A stretch of DNA of 64,000 nt from Pseudoclavibacter sp. RFBB5 (GTDB taxonomy: Bacteria; Actinomycetota; Actinomycetes; Actinomycetales; Microbacteriaceae): contig NZ_PSTZ01000007.1 in the NCBI RefSeq assembly GCF_002931555.1, forward strand, positions 1,054,001 to 1,118,000, in the 5' to 3' direction. The position numbers were made by a program, and so were the translations under genes. Position 1 is the stretch's first letter; each line of letters starts with the position of its first letter. Under the pieces are notes generated by a model. It had not been told where the DNA came from and searched no databases. It saw only the letters and a list, made by a program, of their open reading frames with translations. This document shows positions 11,001 to 19,639 of the stretch, piece after piece.

Positions 11001-12021
11001 GACGCTGCAGGACAAGCTCAAGAAGGCGTCGGAGGCGTCGGTGCTGCGCGCCACGCAACAGGTCGCCGCACCGGCTCGACCAGGGAACGGCGTGCGCGAG
11101 GCCGGCTCGGTGCCCGCGCAGAGCGCGTCGACGGCGGAGCTCCGCTACGACCAGCACGGGCTCACCGAGTGGCCGCTCGACGAGATCCCAGAGCTCATCG
11201 ACATCAAGCGCAAGCACGGCGTCATCCGCGCGTACCCGTCGCTGGCCGTCGTCAAGGGCAGCATCGACCTGCGCCTCGTGACGACCCCAGAAGACCAGGC
11301 GCGCGAGCATCCGGTCGGCGTCGCCGCGCTCCTCGCCGCATCGGTGCCCTCCCCCGCGAGCTACGTGCAGGAGCACCTGACGGCGAAGGAGAAGCTCGCC
11401 CTCGCGACGAGCCCGTACCACTCGACACCGGCGCTCTTCAACGACATCGTCGCCGCGCTCGCCCAGGATGCGGTTGCCGCGTACTCCGTGGAGCACGGCG
11501 GGCCCGTGCGCACGCGTGCGGCCTTCGACGAGCTGCGCGAAGCCTTCAACGCGACGCTCGTCGACCGCATGTTCGCGCAGACGAAGCTCGTCTCCGAGGT
11601 GCTCGACCGCTTCCGCGAAGCCAACAAGGCGCTCAAGTCGGCCAACCACATCTCGGTGCTGCCATCGCTCGCCGACGCCAGGTCGCAGCTCCAGGCGCTT
11701 GTGTACCCGGGGTTCGTGTCGAAGACGGGCGTCGCGCGCCTCGCGCACCTGCCCCGCTACCTGCGCGCGCTCACGTACCGCCTCGAGCGGGTGCTCAGCC
11801 ACTCGAGCATCGAGCGCGCTGGGCTCATGCAGGTCGAGCAGGCCACGGCGCTGTACACGGAGGCCGGGGGCACGTTCCCCGTCGCGCGCACTGCGCCCGC
11901 GTCCGTCGTGCAGGCCAGGTGGATGCTCGAGGAGTTCCGCGTGAGCCTCTTCGCGCAGCAGCTCGGCACGGCCGAGACCGTCTCGCTCAAGCGCATCCGC
12001 CAGGCCCTCGCGGAGAAGTAG
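8092..12021 (+). CDS. hrpA: ATP-dependent RNA helicase HrpA (DEAH box)
   Basis: 1309-residue DEAH-box (DEAH/RHA) helicase; HrpA proteins act on mRNA and, in E. coli, rescue stalled ribosomes. The order is Walker A GETGSGKTTQLPK near residue 37, TQPRRIAARTIAERIA (motif Ia), DEAHERSLN (motif II), ITSATIDPESF (motif III), LATNVAETSLTVPGI (motif V) and QRSGRAGRTSAGVAIRLYSE (motif VI). The helicase-associated winged-helix and OB-fold regions follow (LSHIGIRDELKRDYAGARG). The long C-terminal domain (DUF3418 type, about 600 residues) contains RRNFVPSADWADKLL and ends in SLKRIRQALAEK. The length matches full HrpA. It is monocistronic and followed by a structured terminator. Confidence 0.96.
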   Translation: MTTTPLEISYPPELPVSQMRDEIRDAIAANQVVIVAGETGSGKTTQLPKICLELGRTMIGHTQPRRIAARTIAERIADELGGDIGGLVGYQVRFTDEVSAETRVKLMTDGILLNEIHRDRLLRKYDTIIIDEAHERSLNIDFLLGYLKTLLPKRPDLKVIITSATIDPESFSKHFNDAPMIEVSGRTFPVDVRYRPLVADAPLPGEEDEDAAPQTPERDMFEGIVDALDELDRDLPGDVLVFLSGEQEIRDAQDAIRAHVARDRRPESTEVLPLFGRLSSAEQHRVFESKRPPGVRRRVVLATNVAETSLTVPGIVAVIDTGTARISRYSTRAKVQRLPIEAISQASAKQRSGRAGRTSAGVAIRLYSEADFDRRPEFTEPEILRTNLASVLLQMLELGLGALSEFPFLQPPDARGIKDGTDLLSELGAVEPGKASQGKSSQLRLTKIGRSLARLPIDPRFGRMVIESKQHDVSREVLIIVAGMTVQDIRERPLDHRQKADELHARFRDPSSDFLTLVNLWNYLEEQSHELGSSAFRRKCRDEFINFVRFREWQDVFRQLRQLAGPIGLKVQRPAAGQVQEPGALADAIHRSMLAGLLSHIGIRDELKRDYAGARGTRFQIFPGSGLAKAKKQPDVVMAAELVETSRLFARTVAKIDPAWAEVLAGDLAKRNHSDPHWEKKQGSAVAIERVTLYGVPIVRGRTVQFSKIDPAWSRDLFIRHALVEGDWNGRHSFDSKNRALRKSLADLEERTRSRGSYSDDEDAVFEFYDERLPRDVVSQSTFEKWWQGAQKQTPQLLTMTRADVLGEDHADPDEQGAGFPTEWKQGDQRLRLRYRFDPGAPDDGVTVNVPLPLLSRLDDRGFDWQVPGMRRELVIALLKSLPKATRRNFVPSADWADKLLGELGEARPDLGQEVPGDFDDTLRQIMQRQAGIRFDVSEFDWSRVPSHLRVRFRVLDDRGRELGTGEDLKTLQDKLKKASEASVLRATQQVAAPARPGNGVREAGSVPAQSASTAELRYDQHGLTEWPLDEIPELIDIKRKHGVIRAYPSLAVVKGSIDLRLVTTPEDQAREHPVGVAALLAASVPSPASYVQEHLTAKEKLALATSPYHSTPALFNDIVAALAQDAVAAYSVEHGGPVRTRAAFDELREAFNATLVDRMFAQTKLVSEVLDRFREANKALKSANHISVLPSLADARSQLQALVYPGFVSKTGVARLAHLPRYLRALTYRLERVLSHSSIERAGLMQVEQATALYTEAGGTFPVARTAPASVVQARWMLEEFRVSLFAQQLGTAETVSLKRIRQALAEK

Positions 12022-12036
12022 CGCCCCGCAACGCAG

Positions 12037-12096
12037 ATCGCTGCCTGAGAACCCAACCCCTCGAGCGAACGAGAGGGTGGCCTCACAGGCAGCGAT
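12037..12096. terminator. Nested two-stem structure between convergent hrpA and SDR genes
   Basis: ATCGCTGCCTG (12037-12047) pairs perfectly with CAGGCAGCGAT (12086-12096). Inside lies a second imperfect stem, CCCCTCG with CGAGAGGG. It is 15 bp from each of the two convergent stops, so it probably terminates both genes. No U-tract is obvious. Confidence 0.6.
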
Positions 12097-12110
12097 GACG
12101 CGCCTGAGGG

Positions 12111-12866
12111 TTAGACCGCCGTGTAGCCGCCGTCGACGAGCACGTAGGAGCCCGTCATGAAGCTCGCCTTGTCGGAGAGCAGGAACGTGGCGAGGTTTGC
12201 AACCTCCTGGGGCTGGCCGAGGCGGCCAAGGGGATGCTTCGCCTCGAGCGCCGCGAAACCGGCCGCGTCCAGGTGCTGCTCAAGCAGCGGGGTGCGGATG
12301 TACGCGGGCCCGACCGCGTTGATGCGCAGACCCTGCGGACCGTACTCCGCCGCCGCGTTCTTGGTGAGGCCGACGACGCCGTGCTTCGCCGCGGTGTACG
12401 CGCCGCTGCCGATCGCAGCCACGGTGCCATGGATCGACGCCATGTTGACGATCGCGCCCTCGCCGGCACCTGCGTCGAGGATCGCTGGGATCTGCGCCCG
12501 CAGGCCGTAGAGCACGCCGTTCAGGTTGATGTTGATGACGCGATTCCAGTCGTCGACCTCGACCTCGGCCGCCGGAGCAGCCTTGCCGCCGATGCCGGCG
12601 TTGTTCACGGCGTAGTTGAGCTTGCCATAGGTCGCGACGGCGTGCTCGACGGTGCGGACGCTGTCCTCGGCGATGGCCGTGTTCGCTTCGAACGGCGACG
12701 CCGTGCCGCCAGCTGCCTCGATCTCGCCGACGACGCGCTTCGCGCCCTCGAGGTTGATGTCGGAGACGACGACCTTGACGCCGTTCGCTGCGAGGTCCTT
12801 GGCGATCGCCTCGCCGATCCCGGAACCGCCGCCGGTCACGATCGCGACTTTGTCCTGAAATGCCAT
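12111..12866 (-). CDS. Classical short-chain dehydrogenase/reductase
   Basis: 251 residues, the usual length of a classical SDR. Cofactor motif TGGGSGIG at 11-18, NNAG at 88-91, catalytic S144, Y157 and K161 in GAYTAAKHG. A D at the end of the second beta strand (VVVSDINLEGAK) predicts NAD(H) preference. The C-terminal FLLSDKASFMTGSYVLVDGG is the standard SDR end. GGAAGGA about 9 nt before the ATG is a good ribosome binding site. Substrate unknown; no functionally linked neighbour. Confidence 0.93.
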   Translation of the reverse strand: MAFQDKVAIVTGGGSGIGEAIAKDLAANGVKVVVSDINLEGAKRVVGEIEAAGGTASPFEANTAIAEDSVRTVEHAVATYGKLNYAVNNAGIGGKAAPAAEVEVDDWNRVININLNGVLYGLRAQIPAILDAGAGEGAIVNMASIHGTVAAIGSGAYTAAKHGVVGLTKNAAAEYGPQGLRINAVGPAYIRTPLLEQHLDAAGFAALEAKHPLGRLGQPQEVANLATFLLSDKASFMTGSYVLVDGGYTAV

Positions 12867-13019
12867 CTGCTGATTCCTTCCGAGGCTGGGCCGGTGGGAT
12901 CCGGCCGTCGCTTCGAGTGTCCTCCCGCGCAGCCGCAGATGGCTGTGTCTCGGGTCAGCGAAGAGGCGTACGATCCGAGTGAGCTGTATCCGTGCACGCG
13001 AGCTCGGTGATGAGTCGCC

Positions 13020-13043
13020 GCCTGCACGCAGCTGCGTGCAGGC
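13020..13043 (-). terminator. 24-bp perfect palindrome downstream of the alpha-glucosidase
   Basis: GCCTGCACGCAGCTGCGTGCAGGC is a perfect palindrome that can fold into a 10-bp stem with an AGCT loop. It lies 27 bp past the stop of the leftward glucosidase gene, followed by GGCGCGCC repeats. It is either a transcription stop or a dimeric-protein binding site; the position favours the former. Confidence 0.5.
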
Positions 13044-13070
13044 GCGCCAGGCGCGCCCGATCCGGTGGCG

Positions 13071-14774
13071 CTACTCGGCGGCACCGAGCCAGACCGTCGT
13101 GTCGGTCAGCAGCTGAGCCGCATCCTCGACGTGCGCGACCTCGCTGCGGGCGAGCACACGAAGACCTTCCGGCAGCGCAACCGGCTCGGTGCCGAAGTTG
13201 GTGATGACGGTGACGTCGCCGTTCCGGTAGGCGAGCACCTCGTCGCCGAAGCCGTCGACCCATTCGAAGCGCGCATCCCCCAGCCCGAGGTCGTGCTCGC
13301 GTCGGAGCGCGAGCAGCGAACGGTAGAGGTTGAGCGTCGAGGCGGGGTCGTGCACCTGCTCGCTGCGGGCGAGCTTCGCCCACAGCTCAGGCTGAGGAAG
13401 CCATGACTCCCCCGTCGCGCTGAAGCCGTAGCTGTCGCCCTCGGCCTCCCACGGGATGGGCACGCGGCACCCGTCGCGACCGTACAGCTCGCCTTCGGAG
13501 CGGATGAAGATCGGATCCTGCCGTGCGTCGTCGGCGAGGTCGATGACGTCGGGCAGGCCGAGCTCCTCGCCCTGGTACAGGTAGCTCGAGCCCGGGAGTC
13601 CGAGCATGAGCGCGGTCGCGGCGCGGGCACGACGCTCGCCCACGACGGGGTCCGGCTGGCCTGGTGTCTTCGGGCCGACGCCCGCGCCGTGCGCGTTCGG
13701 CTCGGTCAGCGCGAGGCGGGTCGCGTGGCGCACCGTGTCGTGGTTCGACAGCACCCACGTGCTGGGGGCACCGGATGCGGCGAATGCGGCGAGCGAGCGC
13801 GTCACGACCTCCTTCTGTCCGTCCGCGTCCCACGGGGCGCGCAGGTACGCGAAGTTGAAGGTCTGGTGCAGCTGGCCGGGGCGGACCCATTCGGCCATCT
13901 CCTCGACGCTCGGCAGCCAGGCCTCACCGCACAGCACGCGGTCGCCGTCGTACTCGGCGGCCACGAGGTGCCAGGCGCGGAAGATGTCGTGCACGGCCTC
14001 CTGGCCGAGGTACGGGGTGCGGGGGTCGCCGACGATGGGCAGGTTGCTCTCGACGGGGATGTAGTCGGGCAGTCCGTCTTCCTTCGCGAGGCCGTGGGCG
14101 ACGTCGATGCGGAAGCCGTCGACGCCGCGGTCCAGCCAGAATCGGAGAATGTTCTCGAAGTCCTGGTGCACCACCGGGTTCGACCAGTCGAAGTCGGGCT
14201 GCGTCGAGTCGAACAGGTGCAGGTACCACTGGCCGGGGGTTCCGTCGGCTTCCGTGAGGCGCGTCCAGGCGGGCCCGCCGAACAGCGACTGCCAGTTGTT
14301 CGGCGGCAGCTCACCGTGCTCGCCCTTGCCCTCACGGAACAGGTAGCGGGCGCGCTCGGGGCTGCCGGGGCCAGCGGCCACGGCCGCCTTGAACCAGGCG
14401 TGCTCCGAGGAGGAGTGGTTCGGGACGATGTCGACGATGATGCGGATGCCCCGCTCGTGAGCGGCTTCGAGCATCCGGTCGAACTCGTCGAGCGTGCCGA
14501 AGACTGGGTCGACATCGCAGTAGTCGGCGACGTCGTAGCCGGCGTCGTTGAGGGGCGACGGGTAGAACGGGGAGAGCCAGATGGCGTCGATGCCGAGGTC
14601 GGCGAGGTCCGGGATGTGCGCGGTCACGCCGGCGAGATCGCCGATGCCGTCACCGGTGCCGTCCGCGAACGAACGCGGGTAGACCTGGTAGATGACGGCC
14701 GAGCGCCACCATTCGGATCCGGGGGTGGTGTCCTTCGCGAACTGGGCTGCTGTGGGTGCATCGTTGAGCGTCAC
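13071..14774 (-). CDS. GH13 alpha-glucosidase (oligo-alpha-glucosidase type)
   Basis: 567-residue cytoplasmic alpha-amylase-family enzyme that hydrolyses terminal alpha-linked glucose from maltose or small oligosaccharides. The four conserved regions are seen: DIVPNH at 115-120, GFRIDVAH with nucleophile D224, LCGEAW with acid/base E284, and LSNHDTVRH with D346. The start EWWRSAVIYQVYPRSFAD is typical of this group, and ASTLNLYRSLLALRREH belongs to the C-terminal region. There is no signal peptide. The GTG start is supported by TAGCCT ending 6 nt upstream. The -35 region of this promoter falls inside the terminator hairpin of the preceding ABC operon. No local sugar transporter or LacI regulator is present. 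Confidence 0.92.
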   Translation of the reverse strand: MTLNDAPTAAQFAKDTTPGSEWWRSAVIYQVYPRSFADGTGDGIGDLAGVTAHIPDLADLGIDAIWLSPFYPSPLNDAGYDVADYCDVDPVFGTLDEFDRMLEAAHERGIRIIVDIVPNHSSSEHAWFKAAVAAGPGSPERARYLFREGKGEHGELPPNNWQSLFGGPAWTRLTEADGTPGQWYLHLFDSTQPDFDWSNPVVHQDFENILRFWLDRGVDGFRIDVAHGLAKEDGLPDYIPVESNLPIVGDPRTPYLGQEAVHDIFRAWHLVAAEYDGDRVLCGEAWLPSVEEMAEWVRPGQLHQTFNFAYLRAPWDADGQKEVVTRSLAAFAASGAPSTWVLSNHDTVRHATRLALTEPNAHGAGVGPKTPGQPDPVVGERRARAATALMLGLPGSSYLYQGEELGLPDVIDLADDARQDPIFIRSEGELYGRDGCRVPIPWEAEGDSYGFSATGESWLPQPELWAKLARSEQVHDPASTLNLYRSLLALRREHDLGLGDARFEWVDGFGDEVLAYRNGDVTVITNFGTEPVALPEGLRVLARSEVAHVEDAAQLLTDTTVWLGAAE

Positions 14775-14780
14775 CTCGAC

Positions 14781-14786
14781 AGGCTA
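14781..14786 (-). promoter_or_regulatory. -10 hexamer TAGCCT of the alpha-glucosidase gene
   Basis: TAGCCT on the minus strand ends 6 nt before the GTG. A TGGACA element 19 bp upstream (14806-14811) falls within the neighbouring hairpin. Confidence 0.45.
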
Positions 14787-14791
14787 GTGGA

Positions 14792-14832
14792 AACGCGGCA
14801 CCCCCTGTCCACCGGACAGGGGGTGCCGCGTT
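14792..14832 (-). terminator. Terminator of the amino-acid ABC operon, 19-bp perfect stem
   Basis: AACGCGGCACCCCCTGTCC (14792-14810) pairs with the exact complement at 14814-14832 across a 3-nt loop. It is 25 bp past the stop of the ATPase gene and overlaps the promoter of the next gene. Confidence 0.8.
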
Positions 14833-14857
14833 CTTCGCTACAGGGAACGTGGAAGTG

Positions 14858-15673
14858 CTAGAGCACCTTCCCGAGGAAGTCCTGCGTGCGCGACTCCTTC
14901 GGGTTGCCGAACAGCTCGTCCGGCGTTCCCATCTCGACGATCTTGCCTTCGGCCATGAACACGACACGGTCGGCGACTTCGCGCGCGAAGCCCATCTCGT
15001 GCGTGACCAGGGCCATCGTCATGCCCGACTTGGCCAGGTCGCGGATGACCTGCAGCACCTCACCCACCATCTCGGGGTCGAGGGCGCTGGTCGCCTCGTC
15101 GAAGAGCATGATCTCCGGGTCCATGGCGAGCGCGCGGGCGATCGCCACACGCTGCTTCTGTCCGCCGGAGAGCTGCGAGGGGCGGCGGTCCATGAGGTGA
15201 TCGAGACCGACTCGGCGCAGCAGCTCCTCGCCACGCTTATTGGCCGCTTCCTTGCTCGTGCCCTTGATCTCGCGGGGCGCCAGCGTCACGTTCTCCAGCA
15301 CGGTCATGTGCGGGAAGAGGTTGAAGTGCTGGAACACCATTCCGATGCGCTGGCGCACCTTGTCGAGGTTCGTCTTGGGCGCCGTGATGTCGTCGTCGTC
15401 GATGAAGACGTGGCCCTTGGTGACCTCTTCGAGGCGGTTGAGGCAGCGCAGCAGCGTCGACTTCCCCGAACCGGACGGACCGATGATGGCGATGACCTCG
15501 CCGTTGGCGATCTCGAGGTCGATGCCCTTCAGCACCTCCACGGGGCCGAACGACTTGTGCATCTCGACGACGCGCACGCGCGGCTCGCCCGAGTTGACCG
15601 CGTCGAAGCGACCGGTGAATGGCGTCTGCTCCACGGCTGACGCATCCGACGCTGAGTTGTTCACGTCACTCAT
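14858..15673 (-). CDS. Polar amino-acid ABC transporter, ATP-binding subunit (GlnQ/HisP type)
   Basis: 271 residues. Walker [10 protein letters not shown] at 65-73, Q-loop in [17 protein letters not shown], signature LSGGQKQR starting at 168, Walker [14 protein letters not shown], and the switch H in [15 protein letters not shown]. This is the canonical PAAT-family ATPase that powers uptake of glutamate, glutamine, histidine or similar. A roughly 30-residue N-terminal extension precedes the domain. Its start overlaps the stop of the fused binding/permease gene by 4 bp, so the two are translationally coupled. Confidence 0.94.
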   Translation of the reverse strand: MSDVNNSASDASAVEQTPFTGRFDAVNSGEPRVRVVEMHKSFGPVEVLKGIDLEIANGEVIAIIGPSGSGKSTLLRCLNRLEEVTKGHVFIDDDDITAPKTNLDKVRQRIGMVFQHFNLFPHMTVLENVTLAPREIKGTSKEAANKRGEELLRRVGLDHLMDRRPSQLSGGQKQRVAIARALAMDPEIMLFDEATSALDPEMVGEVLQVIRDLAKSGMTMALVTHEMGFAREVADRVVFMAEGKIVEMGTPDELFGNPKESRTQDFLGKVL

Positions 15674-17955
15674 TTGTTGAACCTCTTGTCGACGTAGTTG
15701 GAGAGGACCGTCAGCAGGTAGATGACGATGAAGTAGAGCACACCGACGACGAGCCAGATCTCGAACGACCGGAAGGTCGAGGCGATGACGATGCGGCCCT
15801 GGTAGGTGAGCTCAGCGAAGCCGAGGACGGACAGCAGCGAGGTGTCCTTCAGCGTGATGATGAACTGGTTGATGAGCGACGGCGTCATGATCTTGAACGC
15901 CTGCGGCAGCACGACTCGACGCATGGACTTGCCGCGCGTCAGGCCGAGCGAGCGAGCCGCCTCCATCTGGCCGGGGTCGACCGACTGGATGCCCGAGCGC
16001 ACCGTCTCCGTGATGTACGCGCCGGCGTTGAGGCTCAGCGTGATCACACCGGCCGTCAGCGCGTCGAGCGAGATGCCCGTCACGGCTGGCACACCGAAGT
16101 AGAAGAAGAACGCCTGCACCAGCACCGGGGTGCCTCGGAAGATGTTCACGTACGTCGACGCGATGCCGCGGAGCAGCAGGTTCTTCGAGATCTTCAGGAA
16201 GCCGAACGCGAGGCCGAGGATCATGGCGAAGACGAGCGACAGAGCGGTGGCCAGCAGCGTGTAGCCGAGGCCGACCATGAGCGACGGGAAGGCGGCCACG
16301 ACGAGCTCGAAGAAGCCGAGCTGTCCCGACTCCTCCTCGCTGCCGAGGTAGCGGTCGTTGATCGTGTCGAGCACGCCCGTGTCTTCGGCGTTGGCGAGGC
16401 CGGCGTCGAACATCTCAAGCAGGTCCGCGTTCTGTCCCTTGAGTACCGCGAAGCCGTACTCGCCACCCTCGATGGGGTCTCCGACGGTCATGAGGCCGTT
16501 GCCCTGCTGGATGCCGTACTGCAGCACAGGGAAGTCCTCGAACAGTGCGACGGAGTTGCCCGTCTGCACCTCCGCGATCATGTCGGCGGTGTCGGAGAAC
16601 GTGCGGATCGTGAAGCCGTACTCGGTCGAGAGCTCCTCGGCGGTGGTGGCGCCCACGGTTCCGGTCTTGACGGCGACGTTCTTGCCTGCCAGGTCCTCGT
16701 AGCCGGCGATGCTCGTGTCGCCGTCGGCGACGGCCATCTGCACACCGGAGGTGAAGTACGGCTCCGAGAAGTCGAAGACCTCCTTGCGCTCATCCGTGAT
16801 GGTCATGCCGGCGATGATGCCGTCGGCCTGACCCGACTGGACGGCCTGGAGGGCGGCGTCGAAGCCGAGCGGCTTGATGTCGACGGTGAAGCCCTGGTTC
16901 GCGGCGATCGCGCGCATCAGGTCCATGTCGATGCCGATCGTCTCGCCGTTCTGCTCGAACTCGAACGGCGCGTACGTGTTGTCCGTCGCGATGACGTACG
17001 AGCCCTTGTCCTGCGGGGTGTCGACCGCGAAGAGCGGGTTCTTGGGCAGTGTGCCCGGACCGTCGTCCTCGATGACCTCGTTGCCGAGCGTGACGACTCC
17101 ACCGGAGATCTTGGTCGCGTCGGGCGCGCCGTCGCCGAGGTACTCGTCGAGGATGCCCTGATAGGTGCCGTTCTCGACGACGTTCTTCAGGCCCTCGTTG
17201 AAGGCCTCGCGGAGCTCCGCGTTCTGGCCCTTGTTGACCGCGAAGCCGTACGACGACGCGCGCTCCGGCTCGGTGACCGTCTTGAGGTTGATCTCGCCGG
17301 TCTCGATGCCGTACTGGAGGATCGGGAAGTCGTCGAACACCGCGACCGAGTTGCCGCTCGTGACGTCGTTGAACGCGTCGGATGCATCCTGGAAGCCGGT
17401 GACGGTGAAGCCGATCTCCTTGCCCAGGGTCTCGGCGAAGGTGAAGCCCTCGGTGCCGTTCTTGGCGGCGACGGTCTTGCCCGCGAGGTCCTCGTACGTG
17501 GTGACGTCGCCGTTGTTCTTGGCGACGGCCATCTGGATGCCGGAGTCGAAGTAGGGGTTCGAGAAGTCGAACGTGCCCTTCCGCTCATCGGTGATCGACA
17601 TGCCGGCGATCATGCCGTCGACGGCATTGGTCTGCACTGCCTGCAACGCGCCATCGAACCCGAGCGACTTGATGTCGACCGTGAAGCCCTGATCATCCGC
17701 GATGGCGTTGATGAGGTCCATGTCGATACCGCGGAGCTCGCCGTCGATCTCGAACTCGAACGGCGCCCACGTGGTGTCGGTGGCGATCGTGAAGGTCTGT
17801 CCCTCGACCGAGCTCTTGCCGATCGTGGCCGCCTGGGCGGTTCCCGCGATGGCGCCGCCGGTCAACAGCAGCAGCAGTGCCACCGCGATGACGGACAGGA
17901 CTTGGTTTCGTGAGTCTGCGACTCGTTGCAGGAGTGAGGTGAGCGAAGTTCGCAT
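15670..17955 (-). CDS. Amino-acid ABC transporter: two substrate-binding domains fused to the permease
   Basis: 761 residues. A signal or anchor segment (about residues 18-42, ending TAQAATIG) is followed by two tandem family-3 solute-binding domains, about 55-280 and 320-540. They share IATDxTxAPFEFE, GIDMDL, DGxIAGMxITDERK and closely matching ends (DEYLGDG, NDRYLGS). The permease comes last: [37 protein letters not shown] and the ATPase-contact loop [11 protein letters not shown]. The layout resembles GlnPQ-type transporters but with the ATPase as a separate protein. Acidic-pocket differences between the two domains could give two affinities or substrates. GAGGAG stands 6 nt before the ATG. 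The divergent upstream space holds a perfect inverted repeat (18102-18121). Confidence 0.94.
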   Translation of the reverse strand: MRTSLTSLLQRVADSRNQVLSVIAVALLLLLTGGAIAGTAQAATIGKSSVEGQTFTIATDTTWAPFEFEIDGELRGIDMDLINAIADDQGFTVDIKSLGFDGALQAVQTNAVDGMIAGMSITDERKGTFDFSNPYFDSGIQMAVAKNNGDVTTYEDLAGKTVAAKNGTEGFTFAETLGKEIGFTVTGFQDASDAFNDVTSGNSVAVFDDFPILQYGIETGEINLKTVTEPERASSYGFAVNKGQNAELREAFNEGLKNVVENGTYQGILDEYLGDGAPDATKISGGVVTLGNEVIEDDGPGTLPKNPLFAVDTPQDKGSYVIATDNTYAPFEFEQNGETIGIDMDLMRAIAANQGFTVDIKPLGFDAALQAVQSGQADGIIAGMTITDERKEVFDFSEPYFTSGVQMAVADGDTSIAGYEDLAGKNVAVKTGTVGATTAEELSTEYGFTIRTFSDTADMIAEVQTGNSVALFEDFPVLQYGIQQGNGLMTVGDPIEGGEYGFAVLKGQNADLLEMFDAGLANAEDTGVLDTINDRYLGSEEESGQLGFFELVVAAFPSLMVGLGYTLLATALSLVFAMILGLAFGFLKISKNLLLRGIASTYVNIFRGTPVLVQAFFFYFGVPAVTGISLDALTAGVITLSLNAGAYITETVRSGIQSVDPGQMEAARSLGLTRGKSMRRVVLPQAFKIMTPSLINQFIITLKDTSLLSVLGFAELTYQGRIVIASTFRSFEIWLVVGVLYFIVIYLLTVLSNYVDKRFNK

Positions 17956-18101
17956 CGTGCTCCTCGGCCAGGGCAGACCTGGAGCAGCGTTGGAACCTGT
18001 CGGAACCCGGCTGCCCCCGCGTCTGCCGGTCTGTCGGCTGACGCAGATCGCCTCAGCCGAATTGTGTGCGCAACGCTACCGGCCTGAGAGTCTGCTGAAT
18101 G

Positions 18102-18121
18102 ACACGATCCGCACATCGTGT
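18102..18121. promoter_or_regulatory. Inverted repeat ACACGAT-6-ATCGTGT upstream of the amino-acid importer
   Basis: Perfect 7-bp arms with a 6-nt spacer, about 150 bp upstream of the fused transporter ATG and 72 bp past the gadB stop. Immediately downstream in the transporter direction are TTCAGC and TAGCGT, a possible promoter with a short spacer. A regulator site is plausible, but a weak hairpin is the alternative. Confidence 0.35.
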
Positions 18122-18193
18122 TCGCCTTGTGATGTTCGTTCGTCGCAGCGGATGGCCGATTTCCATCTCGCGGGATGCGGGACGGGAACCTCC

Positions 18194-19585
18194 CTAATGC
18201 GTGAACCCGCGCTTGTCATCCCCTCGGCCGGAGCGCCCTGCTGCGCCCGACTCGAGATCCCGGACCGCGGCGCGGAGATCGCCCATGAGGTCGTCGGCGA
18301 GGTCTCGTCCGAGCCCGTTGCGAACCACGATGCGCTGGACGAGCCTGTCCGAGAGATTGTCCGGCAGCGGATACGAGGGCACGAGCCAGCCGGTCATGCG
18401 CAGCCGGTCGGAGACATCGGCGAGGGTCCACGCGCCGCCCGCGTCGGTGCGCTGCCAGGCGAAGACGGGGATGTCGAGCTGCGTGTTGAAGAGGACGAAC
18501 TCGTCCATGGAGTCGATCGCCTGCGCGAGGAACTGCGCCACGTCCATCGTCGCGCGCTGCACGCGCTCGTACCCCGAGAAGCCCAGGTGCAGGAACTGGT
18601 AGTACTGCAGCAGCACCTGCGCGCCGGGGCGCGAGAAGTTGAGGGTGAGGGTGGGGATGTCGCCGCCCAGGTAGCTGACCCGGAAGATCAGCTCGGGCGG
18701 CACGAGGTCGACGTCTCGCCAGACGACCCAGCCGAGGCCCGGGTACACGAGCCCGTACTTGTGGCCAGAGGTGTTGATCGACACGACCCGGTCGACGCGG
18801 AAGTCCCACTCGAGGTCCCGGTTGAGGAACGGCGCGATCATGCCGCCGGACGCGCCGTCGACGTGAACGGGGATGTCCAGTCCGCGCGCGGCCTGGATCC
18901 GGTCGAGCGCCGCCGAGATCTCCTTCACCGGCTCGTACGCGCCCGTGTAGGTGACGCCCATGATGGCGACGACGCCGATGGTGTTCTCGTCGACGACGGC
19001 GTCGAGCTGATCGCCCGTCAGCGTCGGATGCGCGTCGTCGATGGGCACGAAGCGAGCCTCCACGTCCCAGTAGACGCAGAACTTCTCCCAGCACACCTGC
19101 ACGGCACTCGACATCACGATGTTGGGTGCATCCGCCGACTGCCCCTTGGCCTTGCGCGCAGCGGCCCAGCGCTTCTTGAGGGCAAGGCCCGCGAGCATGG
19201 CGGCCTCCGAGGAGCCGACCGTGCTCGTACCGATCGCCTTCGCGACGTCGGGCACGTGCCACAGGTTCGCGATCATCTTCCAGCACCGCTGCTCGATCTC
19301 GGCAGTCCGTCGGTACTCGTCCTTGTCGACGATGTTCTTGTCGAACGTCTCCGAGTAGAGGCGGTCGGCGTGCTCGTCCATGTACGTGCTCACGAACGTG
19401 GCGAGGTTCTGCCTGGCATTGCCGTCGAGCATCGCGTCGTCACGCACGAGCTGGTACGCGACCTCGCTCCTCGTCCCGTGCTCGGGCAGCTCTAGCCTCG
19501 GAAGCGGCGCGAGCTCATCGGCGCTGCTGAAGATCGTCAGGGGATTCTCGCTGGCGGGAGGCGTCACAGGGGTGTCCATGTGCAT
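18194..19585 (-). CDS. gadB: Glutamate decarboxylase (PLP-dependent)
   Basis: 463 residues. It decarboxylates glutamate to GABA, consuming a proton, and often serves acid tolerance. Visible motifs are GTSTVGSSEAAMLAGLALKK (substrate and PLP phosphate region), HVDGASGGMIAPF (PLP pyridine Asp) and the PLP lysine in SINTSGHKYGLVYPG. NFSRPGAQVLLQYYQFLHLG is typical of GadB. The C-terminus ends DDKRGFTH, the short tail with a penultimate Thr-His that in E. coli GadB plugs the active site at neutral pH. A second possible start (MDTP) lies 6 nt inside. No GABA antiporter is adjacent; the importer downstream is an ABC amino-acid system. Confidence 0.93.
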   Translation of the reverse strand: MHMDTPVTPPASENPLTIFSSADELAPLPRLELPEHGTRSEVAYQLVRDDAMLDGNARQNLATFVSTYMDEHADRLYSETFDKNIVDKDEYRRTAEIEQRCWKMIANLWHVPDVAKAIGTSTVGSSEAAMLAGLALKKRWAAARKAKGQSADAPNIVMSSAVQVCWEKFCVYWDVEARFVPIDDAHPTLTGDQLDAVVDENTIGVVAIMGVTYTGAYEPVKEISAALDRIQAARGLDIPVHVDGASGGMIAPFLNRDLEWDFRVDRVVSINTSGHKYGLVYPGLGWVVWRDVDLVPPELIFRVSYLGGDIPTLTLNFSRPGAQVLLQYYQFLHLGFSGYERVQRATMDVAQFLAQAIDSMDEFVLFNTQLDIPVFAWQRTDAGGAWTLADVSDRLRMTGWLVPSYPLPDNLSDRLVQRIVVRNGLGRDLADDLMGDLRAAVRDLESGAAGRSGRGDDKRGFTH

Positions 19586-19639
19586 ACTCTTGCCACTGGT
19601 GGGAAGACCCGCAAGAGTCGGAGCGGCTCAGATGACGGA

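Noticed and set aside
13021-13042. The CCTGCACGCA palindrome as a recombination or attachment site
   Set aside because: No integrase, duplicated tRNA end or second copy is nearby; its place just after a stop codon suits a terminator better.
15619-17913. A 764-codon open frame on the plus strand opposite the fused ABC transporter
   Set aside because: No recognisable domain and charge-repeat composition; the opposite strand has two binding domains and a permease with every expected motif.
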